A DNA stretch of 64,000 nt from NCBI GenBank assembly GCA_021166775.1, contig JAJPEQ010000006.1:341697-405696 (forward strand), written 5' to 3'. Both the position numbers and the translations under genes were made by a program. Position 1 is the stretch's first letter. Every line of letters begins with the position of its first letter. The notes under the pieces are model-generated. The model searched no databases. It saw only the letters and a list, made by a program, of their open reading frames with translations, and had not been told where the DNA came from. The DNA comes from Comamonas sp. GTDB lineage: Bacteria; Pseudomonadota; Gammaproteobacteria; Burkholderiales; Burkholderiaceae_C. This document shows, one piece after another, positions 24,258 to 34,031 of this stretch.

Positions 24258-25532
24258 ATGAACGGCTACCGCGCGCAACTGCTGCGCTTCGATGCGCACG
24301 GCCAGGCCCTGTACGACAGCGATGGCCTGCTCGTGACCGAGCAGGGCAGCGACGGCGTGCAGCGCGTCGTCGACGCCGGGCCGTATCGCACGGTGGCGGC
24401 ACGCCATCGGGACGTGCCGGTGACGCACTGGATGGATCGCCTGATCGCGCCCGGCTTCATCGACATGCACGTGCACTACCCGCAGACGGACATCATCGGC
24501 TCCCCGGCCGACGGGCTGCTGCCCTGGCTCACGCACTACACCTTCCCGGCCGAGACACGCTTTTGCGACGCCGGCTACGCCGCCGAAGTGGCTCACGTGT
24601 TCTTCACCGAGCTGATGCGCAACGGCGTGACGACGGCACTCACCTTCGCCACGGCGCACCCCGCATCGGTCGATGCCTTCTTTCACGAGGCGCAAAAGCG
24701 CGGCCTGCGCATGATGAGCGGCAAAGTGCTGCAGGACCGCAACTCGCCCGACGGCCTGCGCGACGAGACCGAGCAAAGCCTGATCGACAGCGAAACCCTG
24801 ATCCGGCGCTGGCACGGCCAGGGCCGCCTGGGCTACGCCATCACGCCGCGCTTCGCCCCCACGAGCAGTGAGGCGCAGCTGCGCGGCGCGGGCGAGCTGG
24901 CCGCGCGCTATCCGCAGACCTGGATTCACTCGCATGTGGCCGAGAACCGCGACGAGGTGCGCTGGGTGGCCGAGCTTTATCCGCAGGCGCGCTCCTACCT
25001 CTCGGTCTACGAACACTTCGGCCTGCTGCGCACGCGCGCCGTCTACGCGCACTGCATCCATCTGGACGACACCGACCGCGCGCTGATGCACGCCAGCGGC
25101 GCGGCGGCCGCCGTGAGCCCGACGAGCAACCTGTTCCTGGGCAGCGGCTTCTTCAATTTTCGCGGCGCGGATGCCGCCGGCATGCTCCACGGCCTGGCCA
25201 GCGACGTGGGCGGGGGTACGAGCTTCTCGCCTTTTCGCACCATGCTGGCGGCCTACTTCGTCGGCCGCGAGGGACAGAGCAAGCCGGGGCTGTCGCTCGC
25301 GCCCTCGCGCCTGTGGTGGCTGCACACCGGCGGCGCGGCGCGCGCGCTCGGCCTTGAAGGCGTGATCGGCACGCTCGCCACGGGCAGCGAGGCGGATTTC
25401 GTCGTGCTCAACCCGGACGCCATCCCCCTGCTCTCGCGCAAGGCCAGACGCGCCGAAAACCTCGAAGAGCTGCTTTTCGCGCTGATCGTGCTCGGAGACG
25501 ACCGCGCGGTCGAACGCGTGGTGACGGCGTAG
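24258..25532 (+). CDS. guaD: Guanine deaminase
   Basis: IAPGFIDMHVHYPQTDIIGSPADGLLPWLTHYTFPAE; HSHVAENRDEV; YAHCIHL. Confidence 0.93.
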   Translation: MNGYRAQLLRFDAHGQALYDSDGLLVTEQGSDGVQRVVDAGPYRTVAARHRDVPVTHWMDRLIAPGFIDMHVHYPQTDIIGSPADGLLPWLTHYTFPAETRFCDAGYAAEVAHVFFTELMRNGVTTALTFATAHPASVDAFFHEAQKRGLRMMSGKVLQDRNSPDGLRDETEQSLIDSETLIRRWHGQGRLGYAITPRFAPTSSEAQLRGAGELAARYPQTWIHSHVAENRDEVRWVAELYPQARSYLSVYEHFGLLRTRAVYAHCIHLDDTDRALMHASGAAAAVSPTSNLFLGSGFFNFRGADAAGMLHGLASDVGGGTSFSPFRTMLAAYFVGREGQSKPGLSLAPSRLWWLHTGGAARALGLEGVIGTLATGSEADFVVLNPDAIPLLSRKARRAENLEELLFALIVLGDDRAVERVVTA

Positions 25533-25533
25533 T

Positions 25534-26181
25534 TCAGGCAGCCGCGGCCTTGCGGCTGCCGCGCCAGGCGCCATAGATGGCCAACAGGCCGGGCACGAGG
25601 ATCAGCGCCCAGATGATCTTCTCCAGATTTTCCTTGACCCACGGCAGATTGCCGAAGAAATGCCCCGCCGTGACGATACCCATCACCCAGAGCAGCGCGC
25701 CGCCAATGTTGTAGGCCGTGAAGCGCGCGCGGTTCATCCGGGCCACGCCCCCGACGAAAGGCGCGAAGGTGCGGATGAAGGGCATGAAGCGCGCGAGCAC
25801 GATGGTGATGCCGCCGTAGCGCTCATAAAACGCATGCGCCTGGTCGAAGGCCTTGCGGTTGAACCAGCGCGAGTTTTCCCACTGGAACACGCGCGGCCCG
25901 AAGTGATGGCCAATCTGGAAATTGCACTGATCGCCCAGCACCGCCGCCGCCAGCAGCACGGCGCACGCGGGTGCGAACCCCAGCAGGCCCGCGCCGCTGA
26001 GAGCGCCGGTGATGAAGAGCAGCGAATCGCCCGGCAGGAAGGGCATCACGACGACGCCGGTTTCGACGAACACGATCAGGAACAGCAGGGCGTAGACCCA
26101 GGCGCCATAACTGGCGACGAACGCCTCCAGATACCTGTCCACATGCAGGATGAAGTCGATCAACAAGGCAGCAATTTCCAC
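25534..26181 (-). CDS. DedA family membrane protein
   Basis: FVETGVVVMPFLPGDSLLFITGAL...RFMPFIRTFAPFVGGVARM. Confidence 0.92.
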   Translation of the reverse strand: MEIAALLIDFILHVDRYLEAFVASYGAWVYALLFLIVFVETGVVVMPFLPGDSLLFITGALSGAGLLGFAPACAVLLAAAVLGDQCNFQIGHHFGPRVFQWENSRWFNRKAFDQAHAFYERYGGITIVLARFMPFIRTFAPFVGGVARMNRARFTAYNIGGALLWVMGIVTAGHFFGNLPWVKENLEKIIWALILVPGLLAIYGAWRGSRKAAAA

Positions 26182-26231
26182 GAAACACTCGCACGAAAGG
26201 GCAATGCGCCGGATTATCGGTGGCTCCTAAA

Positions 26232-28127
26232 ATGGCCGCGGTGAACGACCCGATGCCCACCCCAGCCCGCCGCCCCATCCACGAACTGCCCGATGAGCTG
26301 ATCAGCCAGATCGCGGCTGGCGAAGTGGTGGAGCGCCCGGCCTCGGTCGTGCGCGAACTCGTGGACAACGCGCTCGATGCGGGCGCCACGCAGATCACGG
26401 TGCGCCTGCTCGCCGGTGGCGTGCGACTGATCGCCGTGGAAGACGACGGCTGCGGCATCGCGCGGGGCGAATTGCCGCTGGCGCTCAGGCGCCACGCCAC
26501 GAGCAAGATCGCCAGCCTGAGCGATCTGGAATCGGTCGCGACCATGGGTTTTCGCGGCGAGGCGCTCGCCGCCATCGCCTCGGTCTCGGAACTCTCGCTG
26601 CTGTCGCGCACCGCCGATCAGGCCAGCGCCTTCCTGCTTGATGCCCGCAGCGGCGAACTGCGTCCGGCGGCACGCGGCGCCGGCAGCACCGTCGAGGTCA
26701 AGGAACTGTTCTTCTCCACGCCCGCGCGGCGCAAGTTCCTCAAGAGCGACGCCACCGAGTTCGCGCATTGCCTTGAGGCGGTGCGCCGCCACGCGCTGGC
26801 GCGCCCCGATGTGAGCTTTGCCATCTGGCACGAGGGCAAACTGGTTCAGCAATGGCGCGCCACGTTCGCGCCGGGTGAGCCGCCTTCCACCGACGCGCTG
26901 GCACGGCGCATGGCCGACGTGCTGGGCGAGGAGTTCGTCACGCTTTCCCTGCCCGTGCGCCATCGCGCGGGGCCGCTCGTCATCACCGGCCGCGCGGGAC
27001 TGCCCACGGCCTCGCGCTCGCGTGCCGACCAACAGTACACCTATGTGAACGGCCGCTACGTGCGCGACAAGGTGCTGCAGCATGCTGCGCGCGCCGCCTA
27101 CGAGGACGTGCTGCACGGCCAGCGCCAGCCGGTGTACGTGCTCTACCTGGAGATCGCACCCGAGCGCGTGGACGTGAACGTGCACCCGACCAAGATCGAG
27201 GTGCGCTTTCGCGACAGCCGCGAGGTGCACCAGGCGGCGCTGCACGCGCTGCAGGACGTGATCTCGGCGCCGCGCGCGCAGGCACTGGCGGATGCACCGG
27301 CCCCCACGCCCCCGGAAACATATCAGTCAAATCGACATCAAACCCTTGTCCAGTCTGCGCAAGCAGCTCTCTATTTGGAAGATCCTCCAGGCCACAAGGT
27401 CTCGGACCTTCAGGCTTTGTGGGGAATGCCCGCACCCGCCGCGGCCAGCCCGTGGGTACACCACAGCGAGCCCTCCGCCCCCCCGGTTCGCCCCTGGCCC
27501 ACGCCCTTGGCGGCGGCGCCCGAACCCGCGCCCGAGCCCGCCTGGCCCCTGGGCCGCGCCGTGGCACAAATCCACGGGGTCTACATCCTGGCCGAGAACA
27601 CCCACGGCCTCGTGATCGTGGACATGCACGCGGCACATGAGCGCATCGTCTACGAGCGCCTGAAGGCACAGATCGACGCCGATGAACGCATCACCAGCCA
27701 GCCGCTTTTGATCCCGGCCACCTTTGCCGCCACGCCCGTGGAAGTGGCCACGGCCGAGACGCAGGCCGACACGCTGGCCGTGCTCGGGCTGGAGATCACA
27801 CCGTTTTCCGCACGCACGCTGGCGGTGCGCGCCGTGCCCACCACGCTGGCGCAGGGCGATGCGGTGGAACTGGCGCGCAACGTGCTCTCCGAGCTTGCGC
27901 AGCACGACGCCAGCACCGTGGTGCAGCGCGCACGCAACGAGATCCTGGGCACCATGGCTTGCCACGGCGCCGTGCGTGCTCACCGGCTGCTTACGCTCCC
28001 GGAAATGAACGCTCTGCTGCGTCAGATAGAAATCACCGAGCGCTCGGACCAGTGCAATCATGGCCGACCGACTTGGCGCCAGCTCTCGATGAAAGAGCTG
28101 GACGCACTGTTTCTGCGCGGCCGCTGA
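26232..28127 (+). CDS. mutL: DNA mismatch repair protein MutL
   Basis: IHELPDELISQIAAGEVVERPASVVRELVDNALDAGA; GFRGEALAAIASVSE; C-terminal dimerisation domain with VDMHAAHERIVYE. Confidence 0.95.
   Translation: MAAVNDPMPTPARRPIHELPDELISQIAAGEVVERPASVVRELVDNALDAGATQITVRLLAGGVRLIAVEDDGCGIARGELPLALRRHATSKIASLSDLESVATMGFRGEALAAIASVSELSLLSRTADQASAFLLDARSGELRPAARGAGSTVEVKELFFSTPARRKFLKSDATEFAHCLEAVRRHALARPDVSFAIWHEGKLVQQWRATFAPGEPPSTDALARRMADVLGEEFVTLSLPVRHRAGPLVITGRAGLPTASRSRADQQYTYVNGRYVRDKVLQHAARAAYEDVLHGQRQPVYVLYLEIAPERVDVNVHPTKIEVRFRDSREVHQAALHALQDVISAPRAQALADAPAPTPPETYQSNRHQTLVQSAQAALYLEDPPGHKVSDLQALWGMPAPAAASPWVHHSEPSAPPVRPWPTPLAAAPEPAPEPAWPLGRAVAQIHGVYILAENTHGLVIVDMHAAHERIVYERLKAQIDADERITSQPLLIPATFAATPVEVATAETQADTLAVLGLEITPFSARTLAVRAVPTTLAQGDAVELARNVLSELAQHDASTVVQRARNEILGTMACHGAVRAHRLLTLPEMNALLRQIEITERSDQCNHGRPTWRQLSMKELDALFLRGR
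27328..27382. repeat. Repeat-like segment embedded in mutL
   Basis: AAATCGACATCAAACCCTTGTCCAGTCTGCGCAAGCAGCTCTCTATTTGG; CTTGTCCA...GCGC.AGCAGCT core shared with other copies. Confidence 0.4.
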
Positions 28128-28291
28128 CCCTTTCTTTCCGGCTCTTTTACTCACGTCGTTCTTCCGCGCACCAGCGTGGTGCGGACGCATGCACCGTTGT
28201 GTTTTGACACTGCACCGAATGTGGGCATGCATGAAGATATGTTTATTTGGCATAATGCTGCAACGCCACATTTTTATTGAAGGTGTATTTC

Positions 28292-29638
28292 ATGAGCGCT
28301 CATCTCTCCGTCGGTCAATTCCTCGAACGCGTTTCCCAGCGCAACCCCCACCAGCCCGAATTCCTGCAGGCGGTGACCGAGGTCATGGAAACTTTGTGGC
28401 CCTTTCTCGAGGCCAACCCGCGCTACACCGAGCAAGCCTTGCTCGATCGCCTCGTCGAACCCGAGCGCGTGGTCACCTTTCGCGTGACCTGGACCGACGA
28501 CCAGGGCGGTGTTCACGTCAACCGCGGCTACCGCATCCAGCACAGCATGGCCATCGGTCCGTACAAGGGCGGTCTGCGCCTGCACCCTTCGGTCACGCTC
28601 TCCATCCTCAAATTCCTTGCGTTCGAGCAGACCTTCAAAAACGCGCTCACCACGCTGCCCATGGGCGGTGCCAAGGGCGGCTCCGACTTCGACCCCAAGG
28701 GCCGCAGCAATGCGGAAATCATGCGTTTCTGCCAAGCCTTCGCGAGCGAGCTGTTCCGCCACGTCGGCGCCGACACCGACGTGCCGGCGGGCGACATCGG
28801 TGTGGGAGGGCGTGAAGTCGGCTTCATCGCCGGCATGATCAAGAAGCTCACCAACCGCGCCGACTGCGTGCTCACGGGCAAGGGCATGAGCTTCGGTGGC
28901 TCGCTGCTGCGCCCCGAGGCCACAGGCTACGGGCTGGTGTACTTCACCGAGGAAATGCTCAAGACGCGCGGCAAGAGCCTGGACGGCATGCGCGTGTCGG
29001 TGTCGGGCTCGGGCAACGTGGCGCAATACGCGATCGAGAAGGCCATGCAGCAGGGCGCCAAGGTCGTCACCTGCTCCGACTCCAGCGGCACCGTGATCGA
29101 CGAGGAAGGCTTCACGGCCGAGAAGCTCGCCATCCTGATGCAGATCAAGAACGAGCAATATGGCCGCGTGAGCGACTATGCGGCCCGCGTGGGCGCGAAG
29201 TTCCAGGCGGGTGTGCGCCCGTGGCATGTGCCCGTCGACGTAGCGTTGCCCAGCGCGGTGCAGAACGAGCTTGATGAGAGCGACGCGCGCACGCTCATCA
29301 AGAACGGCGTGCAGTGCGTGGCCGAAGGCGCCAACATGCCTTCGACCAACGAAGCTGCCAAGGCCTTCGAGGCGGCCGGCGTGCTCTACGCCCCCGGCAA
29401 GGCCAGCAATGCCGGCGGCGTGGCCACCTCGGGTCTGGAAATGAGCCAGAACGCGCAGCGCCTGGTCTGGACGCGCGACGAAGTGGACGCGCGCCTGCTC
29501 GGCATCATGCAGAACATCCACGGTGCCTGCCTGCAGCACGGGCGCTGCCCCGACGGCAAGATGAGCTACATCACGGGCGCCAACGTGGCGGGCTTCGTGA
29601 AGGTGGCCGACGCCATGCTGTCGCAAGGCGTGATCTGA
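28292..29638 (+). CDS. gdhA: NADP-specific glutamate dehydrogenase
   Basis: MGGAKGGSDFDPKG, RPEATGYGLVYF, GANMPSTNEA; 448 aa. Confidence 0.95.
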   Translation: MSAHLSVGQFLERVSQRNPHQPEFLQAVTEVMETLWPFLEANPRYTEQALLDRLVEPERVVTFRVTWTDDQGGVHVNRGYRIQHSMAIGPYKGGLRLHPSVTLSILKFLAFEQTFKNALTTLPMGGAKGGSDFDPKGRSNAEIMRFCQAFASELFRHVGADTDVPAGDIGVGGREVGFIAGMIKKLTNRADCVLTGKGMSFGGSLLRPEATGYGLVYFTEEMLKTRGKSLDGMRVSVSGSGNVAQYAIEKAMQQGAKVVTCSDSSGTVIDEEGFTAEKLAILMQIKNEQYGRVSDYAARVGAKFQAGVRPWHVPVDVALPSAVQNELDESDARTLIKNGVQCVAEGANMPSTNEAAKAFEAAGVLYAPGKASNAGGVATSGLEMSQNAQRLVWTRDEVDARLLGIMQNIHGACLQHGRCPDGKMSYITGANVAGFVKVADAMLSQGVI

Positions 29639-29648
29639 CCCATGCCTG

Positions 29649-29672
29649 CCCGGCGCCCCACGCGGCGCCGGG
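29649..29672. terminator. GC-rich hairpin downstream of gdhA (possible terminator, bidirectional location)
   Basis: CCCGGCGCC / GGCGCCGGG perfect 9-bp stem in the convergent gap between gdhA and the minus-strand ATPase-like gene. Confidence 0.55.
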
Positions 29673-29678
29673 GTGCTT

Positions 29679-30335
29679 TCAGGGCAGCCGGATCACCTGA
29701 TTCCAGGGCACCTGCGGCATCAAAGCGTAGTGGGCGACCACCCAGACACGCCCGTTCTGGCCACAGCGCTCGGCTTCAGCGCCCAGCGCCTCGCGCAAAT
29801 ACCGGATGGATGCATGGTCGAGCGCCGCCTCTGGCTCGTCGATCAGGGTGAGCGGCGCACCACTGGCGAATGCGGCCGCCAACAGCACCTTGCGCCTGCT
29901 GCCCGTCGAGAGGCGAAACATCTCCTTGTGCAGATGCTCCTGCAGTGCCCATTCCCCCACATGCCGCAGCCAATCCGGCTCGCTCCAGGCGGGATGGCAC
30001 CGGGCCAGTTCCCGCGCCCATTGCGCCGGTGACACATCGGGCCAGGGCGCGCGCGGATCGCGCCAGAAAACGGCCCCAGGCATGCGCTCCCGGCGCACAC
30101 GCATATCCACACCGCCCCAGCTCACCGCTCCCGCCCGCGGTGGCATTTCGCCAGCCAGCGCGCGCAGCAGCGGCCCCTTGATCGCGTCCTCCTCGTCCAC
30201 GAGAAGAGACAGACCGCGGCCGAACGTCGCGTTCCAGTCTGCAAGGCGGTTGTCCAGCGCAAGGGCGCCCGCCCGCAAACACACCGCTGAAATGTCGTCC
30301 ATCAAGATCTCACTGCAGGCCACCATGCCTTTCAT
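29679..30335 (-). CDS. ABC transporter ATP-binding-like protein with degenerate Walker A
   Basis: Signature RLSTGSRRKVLLAAAFA and Walker B LTLIDEPEAALD with H-loop VVAHY; P-loop position reads LLVDEEDAIKGPLLRALAG; alternative starts 30326 and 30302. Confidence 0.72.
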   Translation of the reverse strand: MKGMVACSEILMDDISAVCLRAGALALDNRLADWNATFGRGLSLLVDEEDAIKGPLLRALAGEMPPRAGAVSWGGVDMRVRRERMPGAVFWRDPRAPWPDVSPAQWARELARCHPAWSEPDWLRHVGEWALQEHLHKEMFRLSTGSRRKVLLAAAFASGAPLTLIDEPEAALDHASIRYLREALGAEAERCGQNGRVWVVAHYALMPQVPWNQVIRLP

Positions 30336-30353
30336 CTTTTTACACTGTGCGCC

Positions 30354-32138
30354 ATGCCTTCCACCCCATCCACGGCACGTCGCCCGACCCCGCGCGCACT
30401 GGGCGCGCTGCTGCCTTTCCTGCGCCCCTACCGCTGGCCCATTGTGGCAGCCCTCGGCTTTCTGCTGCTGGCGGCCGCCGCGACGCTGGCGTTTCCGCTG
30501 GCGCTGAAGTTCGTGATCGATCGCGGCCTGCCCTACGCGGGCCAGGGCACGATGCTGCGCGCGCACTTCATCGTGCTGTTCATCGTGGCGGTCGCGGTCG
30601 GCGTGTTTTCCGCCGCACGCTACTACATGATGAGCTGGCTGGGCGAACGCGTGACGACCGACCTCAGAACCGCCGTCTACGCCCACGTGCTGCGGCAAAG
30701 CCCGGCCTTCTTTGAAACCACGCAGACGGGCGAGGTACTCTCGCGCCTGACGGCGGATGCGACGCTGGTGCAGACCGTCATCGGCTCATCGTTTTCGATG
30801 GGACTGCGCAACGCCGTCCTCGGGCTGGGGGCGCTCATCATGCTGGTCTGGACCAACCCCTACGTGATGTCGGTAGCGCTCGCCGCCGTGCTCGTCGTGG
30901 TGCTGCCCGCGATGTGGATCGGGCGCAGCGTGCGGCGCCTCTCGCGCGCCAGCCAGGACCGCATCGCCGACGCGAGCGCGATTGCCGCAGAGGTGCTGGG
31001 CGCCATTCCCGTGGTGCAGGGCTACACCGCCGAGCCGCGCGAAGCGGCGCGATTCGCCGATTCGAACGAAGCGGCGTTCGAGACCGCGATCCGGCGCAGC
31101 GGCGTGCGCGCCGCGCTCGTGGCCTTCATCATCATCGGCAACGCAGCCCTGCTGCTGTGGGGCCTGTACCGCGGCAGCCAGGCCGTCGCCGCGGGCCAGA
31201 TGAGCGCGGGCAGCCTGGGCCAGACCCTCGTCTATGCGCTGTTCCTGGCTAGCGCGGTGGCCGTCCTCGGTGAGGTGTATGGCGACCTGCTGCGCGCCGC
31301 AGGGGCGACAGAGCGCCTGATGGAGCTGCTGGCCGTCGAGCCGGACATCGCGGCGCCGCCCGCCACGCAGCTGCGCGCCCTGGCGCAAGGTCCCCTGGCG
31401 GTGGTGTTCGAGTCCGCGCGCTTTTGCTACCCCTCGCGCCCGGAGCACGCCGCCATCGAGCATTTCACGCTGCGCCTGATCCCGGGCGAGACGGTGGCTC
31501 TCGTGGGCGCCAGCGGCGCGGGCAAGTCCACGGTCTTTCAGCTGCTGCAGCGCTTTTACGACGTGCAGGACGGCCGCATTCTGGTCGGCGGCAAGGACAT
31601 CCGGCAGCTCGACCCCCAGGCGCTGCGCCGGCGCATTGCCACCGTGCCTCAGGAGGCGGTGATCTTCTCCAGCAGCGCGCTGGAGAACATCCGCTACGCC
31701 CGCCCCGACGCCACGCGCGAAGAGGTCGTCGCGGCCGCCCGGGCTGCGTTCGCCGATGAATTCATCTCCGCCCTGCCCCAGGGCTACGACACCTTCCTGG
31801 GCGAGCGCGGCGTGCGCCTGTCGGGCGGGCAGCGCCAGCGCATCGCCATCGCGCGGGCACTGCTCAAGGACGCGCCCATCCTGCTGCTCGATGAAGCCAC
31901 CAGCGCGCTCGACGCGCACAGCGAACGCGTGGTGCAGCAGGCGCTGGATGCGGCGCTGCACCAGCGCACCGCGCAGCGCATCACGCTGGTGATCGCGCAT
32001 CGCCTCGCCACCGTGCAGCACGCGGACCGCATCGTCGTGCTCGACCACGGCCGCATCATCGAGCAGGGCAGTCACGCCGAGCTGCTCGCCGCCGACGGCG
32101 CCTACGCGCGGCTGGCCGCGCTGCAATTCACGGCATAG
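30354..32138 (+). CDS. ABC exporter, fused transmembrane/ATPase (MsbA/multidrug type)
   Basis: 594 aa; GASGAGKSTVFQLLQRFYD, LSGGQRQRIAIARALLKDAPILLLDEATSALD. Confidence 0.93.
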   Translation: MPSTPSTARRPTPRALGALLPFLRPYRWPIVAALGFLLLAAAATLAFPLALKFVIDRGLPYAGQGTMLRAHFIVLFIVAVAVGVFSAARYYMMSWLGERVTTDLRTAVYAHVLRQSPAFFETTQTGEVLSRLTADATLVQTVIGSSFSMGLRNAVLGLGALIMLVWTNPYVMSVALAAVLVVVLPAMWIGRSVRRLSRASQDRIADASAIAAEVLGAIPVVQGYTAEPREAARFADSNEAAFETAIRRSGVRAALVAFIIIGNAALLLWGLYRGSQAVAAGQMSAGSLGQTLVYALFLASAVAVLGEVYGDLLRAAGATERLMELLAVEPDIAAPPATQLRALAQGPLAVVFESARFCYPSRPEHAAIEHFTLRLIPGETVALVGASGAGKSTVFQLLQRFYDVQDGRILVGGKDIRQLDPQALRRRIATVPQEAVIFSSSALENIRYARPDATREEVVAAARAAFADEFISALPQGYDTFLGERGVRLSGGQRQRIAIARALLKDAPILLLDEATSALDAHSERVVQQALDAALHQRTAQRITLVIAHRLATVQHADRIVVLDHGRIIEQGSHAELLAADGAYARLAALQFTA

Positions 32139-34020
32139 CCTGCAGGCCGCCACCACGCTCAGCCACGCAAATGCGATCGCGCCCCTGCTCCTTGGCCCGG
32201 TAGAGTGCATCGTCGGCGCGGCGCAGCAGCTCCTGCACCGAACCGCCCTTGACGGGCGAGGCGCAAGCAATGCCCATGCTCACGCTCACCGTGCCGAATG
32301 CCGAGCCCGGATGCGGCAGCGCCAGCCGCCGCAGCTCTTCGCGTATGTGCTCGCACACCTGCATCAAGCCCGCGCTCGCCACGCCGGGGGCCAGCACGAC
32401 GAACTCCTCACCACCGTAGCGCGCCACCACGTCGGTATGGCGCTGCACGCTGCGCGCCATGATCTGGGTGATGCGGCGCAGGCATTCGTCACCCGCCTGA
32501 TGGCCCAGGTGGTCGTTGTAGGACTTGAACCAGTCGACGTCGAGCAGCGCCAGGCTGATCGGCTCGCCCGAGCGGCGCGCGCGCTGCCAATCGGCCTGCA
32601 GCACCTCGTCGAAATGGCGCCGGTTGGCGATGCCCGTGAGGCCATCGGTCATGCTCAAGGCGGAAAGCTGGCGGTTGACGCGAGACAGCTCCCTGGTGCG
32701 CTCCTGCACCTTCTGCTCCAGCTGCTGCTCGGAACGCTGCAGGTGCTCGATGAGCCGGGTCTGGGCTTCAAGCAGCTCGCGCTGCATCGCGATCTTTTCA
32801 CGCCGCATCTGCCCATAGCGATCGGCCAGCGCCAGTGCCAGCAGCACCATCTCCAGTGCCGAGCCGATCTGCATCGCATTGGCCGTCACGACATTGGTGA
32901 CCACGAAGCCCATGGCGCGCAGAACGTTGACTAGGGCCCCCGCCGCAAGCGCCAGCGCCGCCACGCCGTAAAAGTAGGCGCTGCGCTGGCGCCTGACGAC
33001 GCCTTGCACGATCACGGCCGCGGCCACCAGGATGGCCAGCAGGTAGATCACGGCCGCCGGCTTGATCAGGGTCTGGCCGGTGAACGGAAACACGGCCGGG
33101 CTCAGCAGGAAGAACCACACCATCGCCCTCAGCGCCACATCCCACCGCGCCAGCGTCTGCCGGGTGTCGAGCAGGCTGCGCATGAACTGCAGCCCCGTGG
33201 CGATGGCAAAGGAGTAGCCGAAGGTCGAGGCAAGGTCAGACCACCACGGCGATTCGAACGGCATGAACTGCTTCACCAGCCCGTTCTGCCCGGCCAGCGC
33301 AAACGCCATCGACGACACGAAGAACACGTAGAAGAGGAAGATGCGCTCGCGCAACCAGATGAAAATCAGCAGGTTGAACAGCACCATGGCCGCCGCCATG
33401 CCGAAGTACCAGGCCTGCGCCGCGGCATCGGCCGCCATGTGATGCTCGAAGGCCGCGGGCTCCCACAAACGCAAGGGAACGATGAAGGCCGTGAGCGACT
33501 GCACGCGCAGATAGAAGGTCTGCTGCGAATGCGCCGCCAGGCGCAGGGGAAAGGCAAACTGGCGCCACACGATGGGGCGCGACGCAAACGGCGCCGTCAC
33601 GCCGGTCACGACGGAGCGCACCGTGCCGTCATCGGCCAGTTGATAGAGCGCCACGTGCGACAGCCGCGCATACCCCACGTCCAGCACCCGCGTCAGTGCG
33701 TCATCGCCCGAGTTGTCCAGCGTGAAGCGAAACCACCAGGCCGAGGGCGTGATGCCGAAATTGAAAGCGCCCGCCTTGCCGAGGCCGGCGGCAAAGCGCT
33801 CGGCGATGCCGGGCGTCGGCATCTGCCGCGGCCCCAGCGCCCCGCCCGGATCTTCCAGCGCCATGACCGAGGGGCTGATATCCAGGCCTGCCGCCGGGAT
33901 CTGGCGCGCATCCAGCACCTGCGCGGACGCGGCCCAGGCGATCAACCACAGACACGCCAGCGCCCACCGCAAGACCAGGCGATGGGAGATGAAGACGAAA
34001 CGGACGCCGCGCCCAGACAT
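32128..34020 (-). CDS. 7TMR-DISM membrane diguanylate cyclase
   Basis: Periplasmic 7TMR-DISMED2-like domain, 7 TM, coiled coil, and GGDEF domain with RHTDVVARYGGEEF (intact GGEEF and RxxD I-site). Confidence 0.9.
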   Translation of the reverse strand: MSGRGVRFVFISHRLVLRWALACLWLIAWAASAQVLDARQIPAAGLDISPSVMALEDPGGALGPRQMPTPGIAERFAAGLGKAGAFNFGITPSAWWFRFTLDNSGDDALTRVLDVGYARLSHVALYQLADDGTVRSVVTGVTAPFASRPIVWRQFAFPLRLAAHSQQTFYLRVQSLTAFIVPLRLWEPAAFEHHMAADAAAQAWYFGMAAAMVLFNLLIFIWLRERIFLFYVFFVSSMAFALAGQNGLVKQFMPFESPWWSDLASTFGYSFAIATGLQFMRSLLDTRQTLARWDVALRAMVWFFLLSPAVFPFTGQTLIKPAAVIYLLAILVAAAVIVQGVVRRQRSAYFYGVAALALAAGALVNVLRAMGFVVTNVVTANAMQIGSALEMVLLALALADRYGQMRREKIAMQRELLEAQTRLIEHLQRSEQQLEQKVQERTRELSRVNRQLSALSMTDGLTGIANRRHFDEVLQADWQRARRSGEPISLALLDVDWFKSYNDHLGHQAGDECLRRITQIMARSVQRHTDVVARYGGEEFVVLAPGVASAGLMQVCEHIREELRRLALPHPGSAFGTVSVSMGIACASPVKGGSVQELLRRADDALYRAKEQGRDRICVAERGGGLQAMP

Positions 34021-34031
34021 GCCAGGTCGCG

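Noticed and set aside
28204-28262. Sigma-54-like TGGCATAATGCTGC or sigma-70 TTGACA promoter before gdhA
   Set aside because: GG-GC spacing is one base short of the -24/-12 consensus, and TTGACA lacks a good -10 at 17 bp; not enough to annotate.
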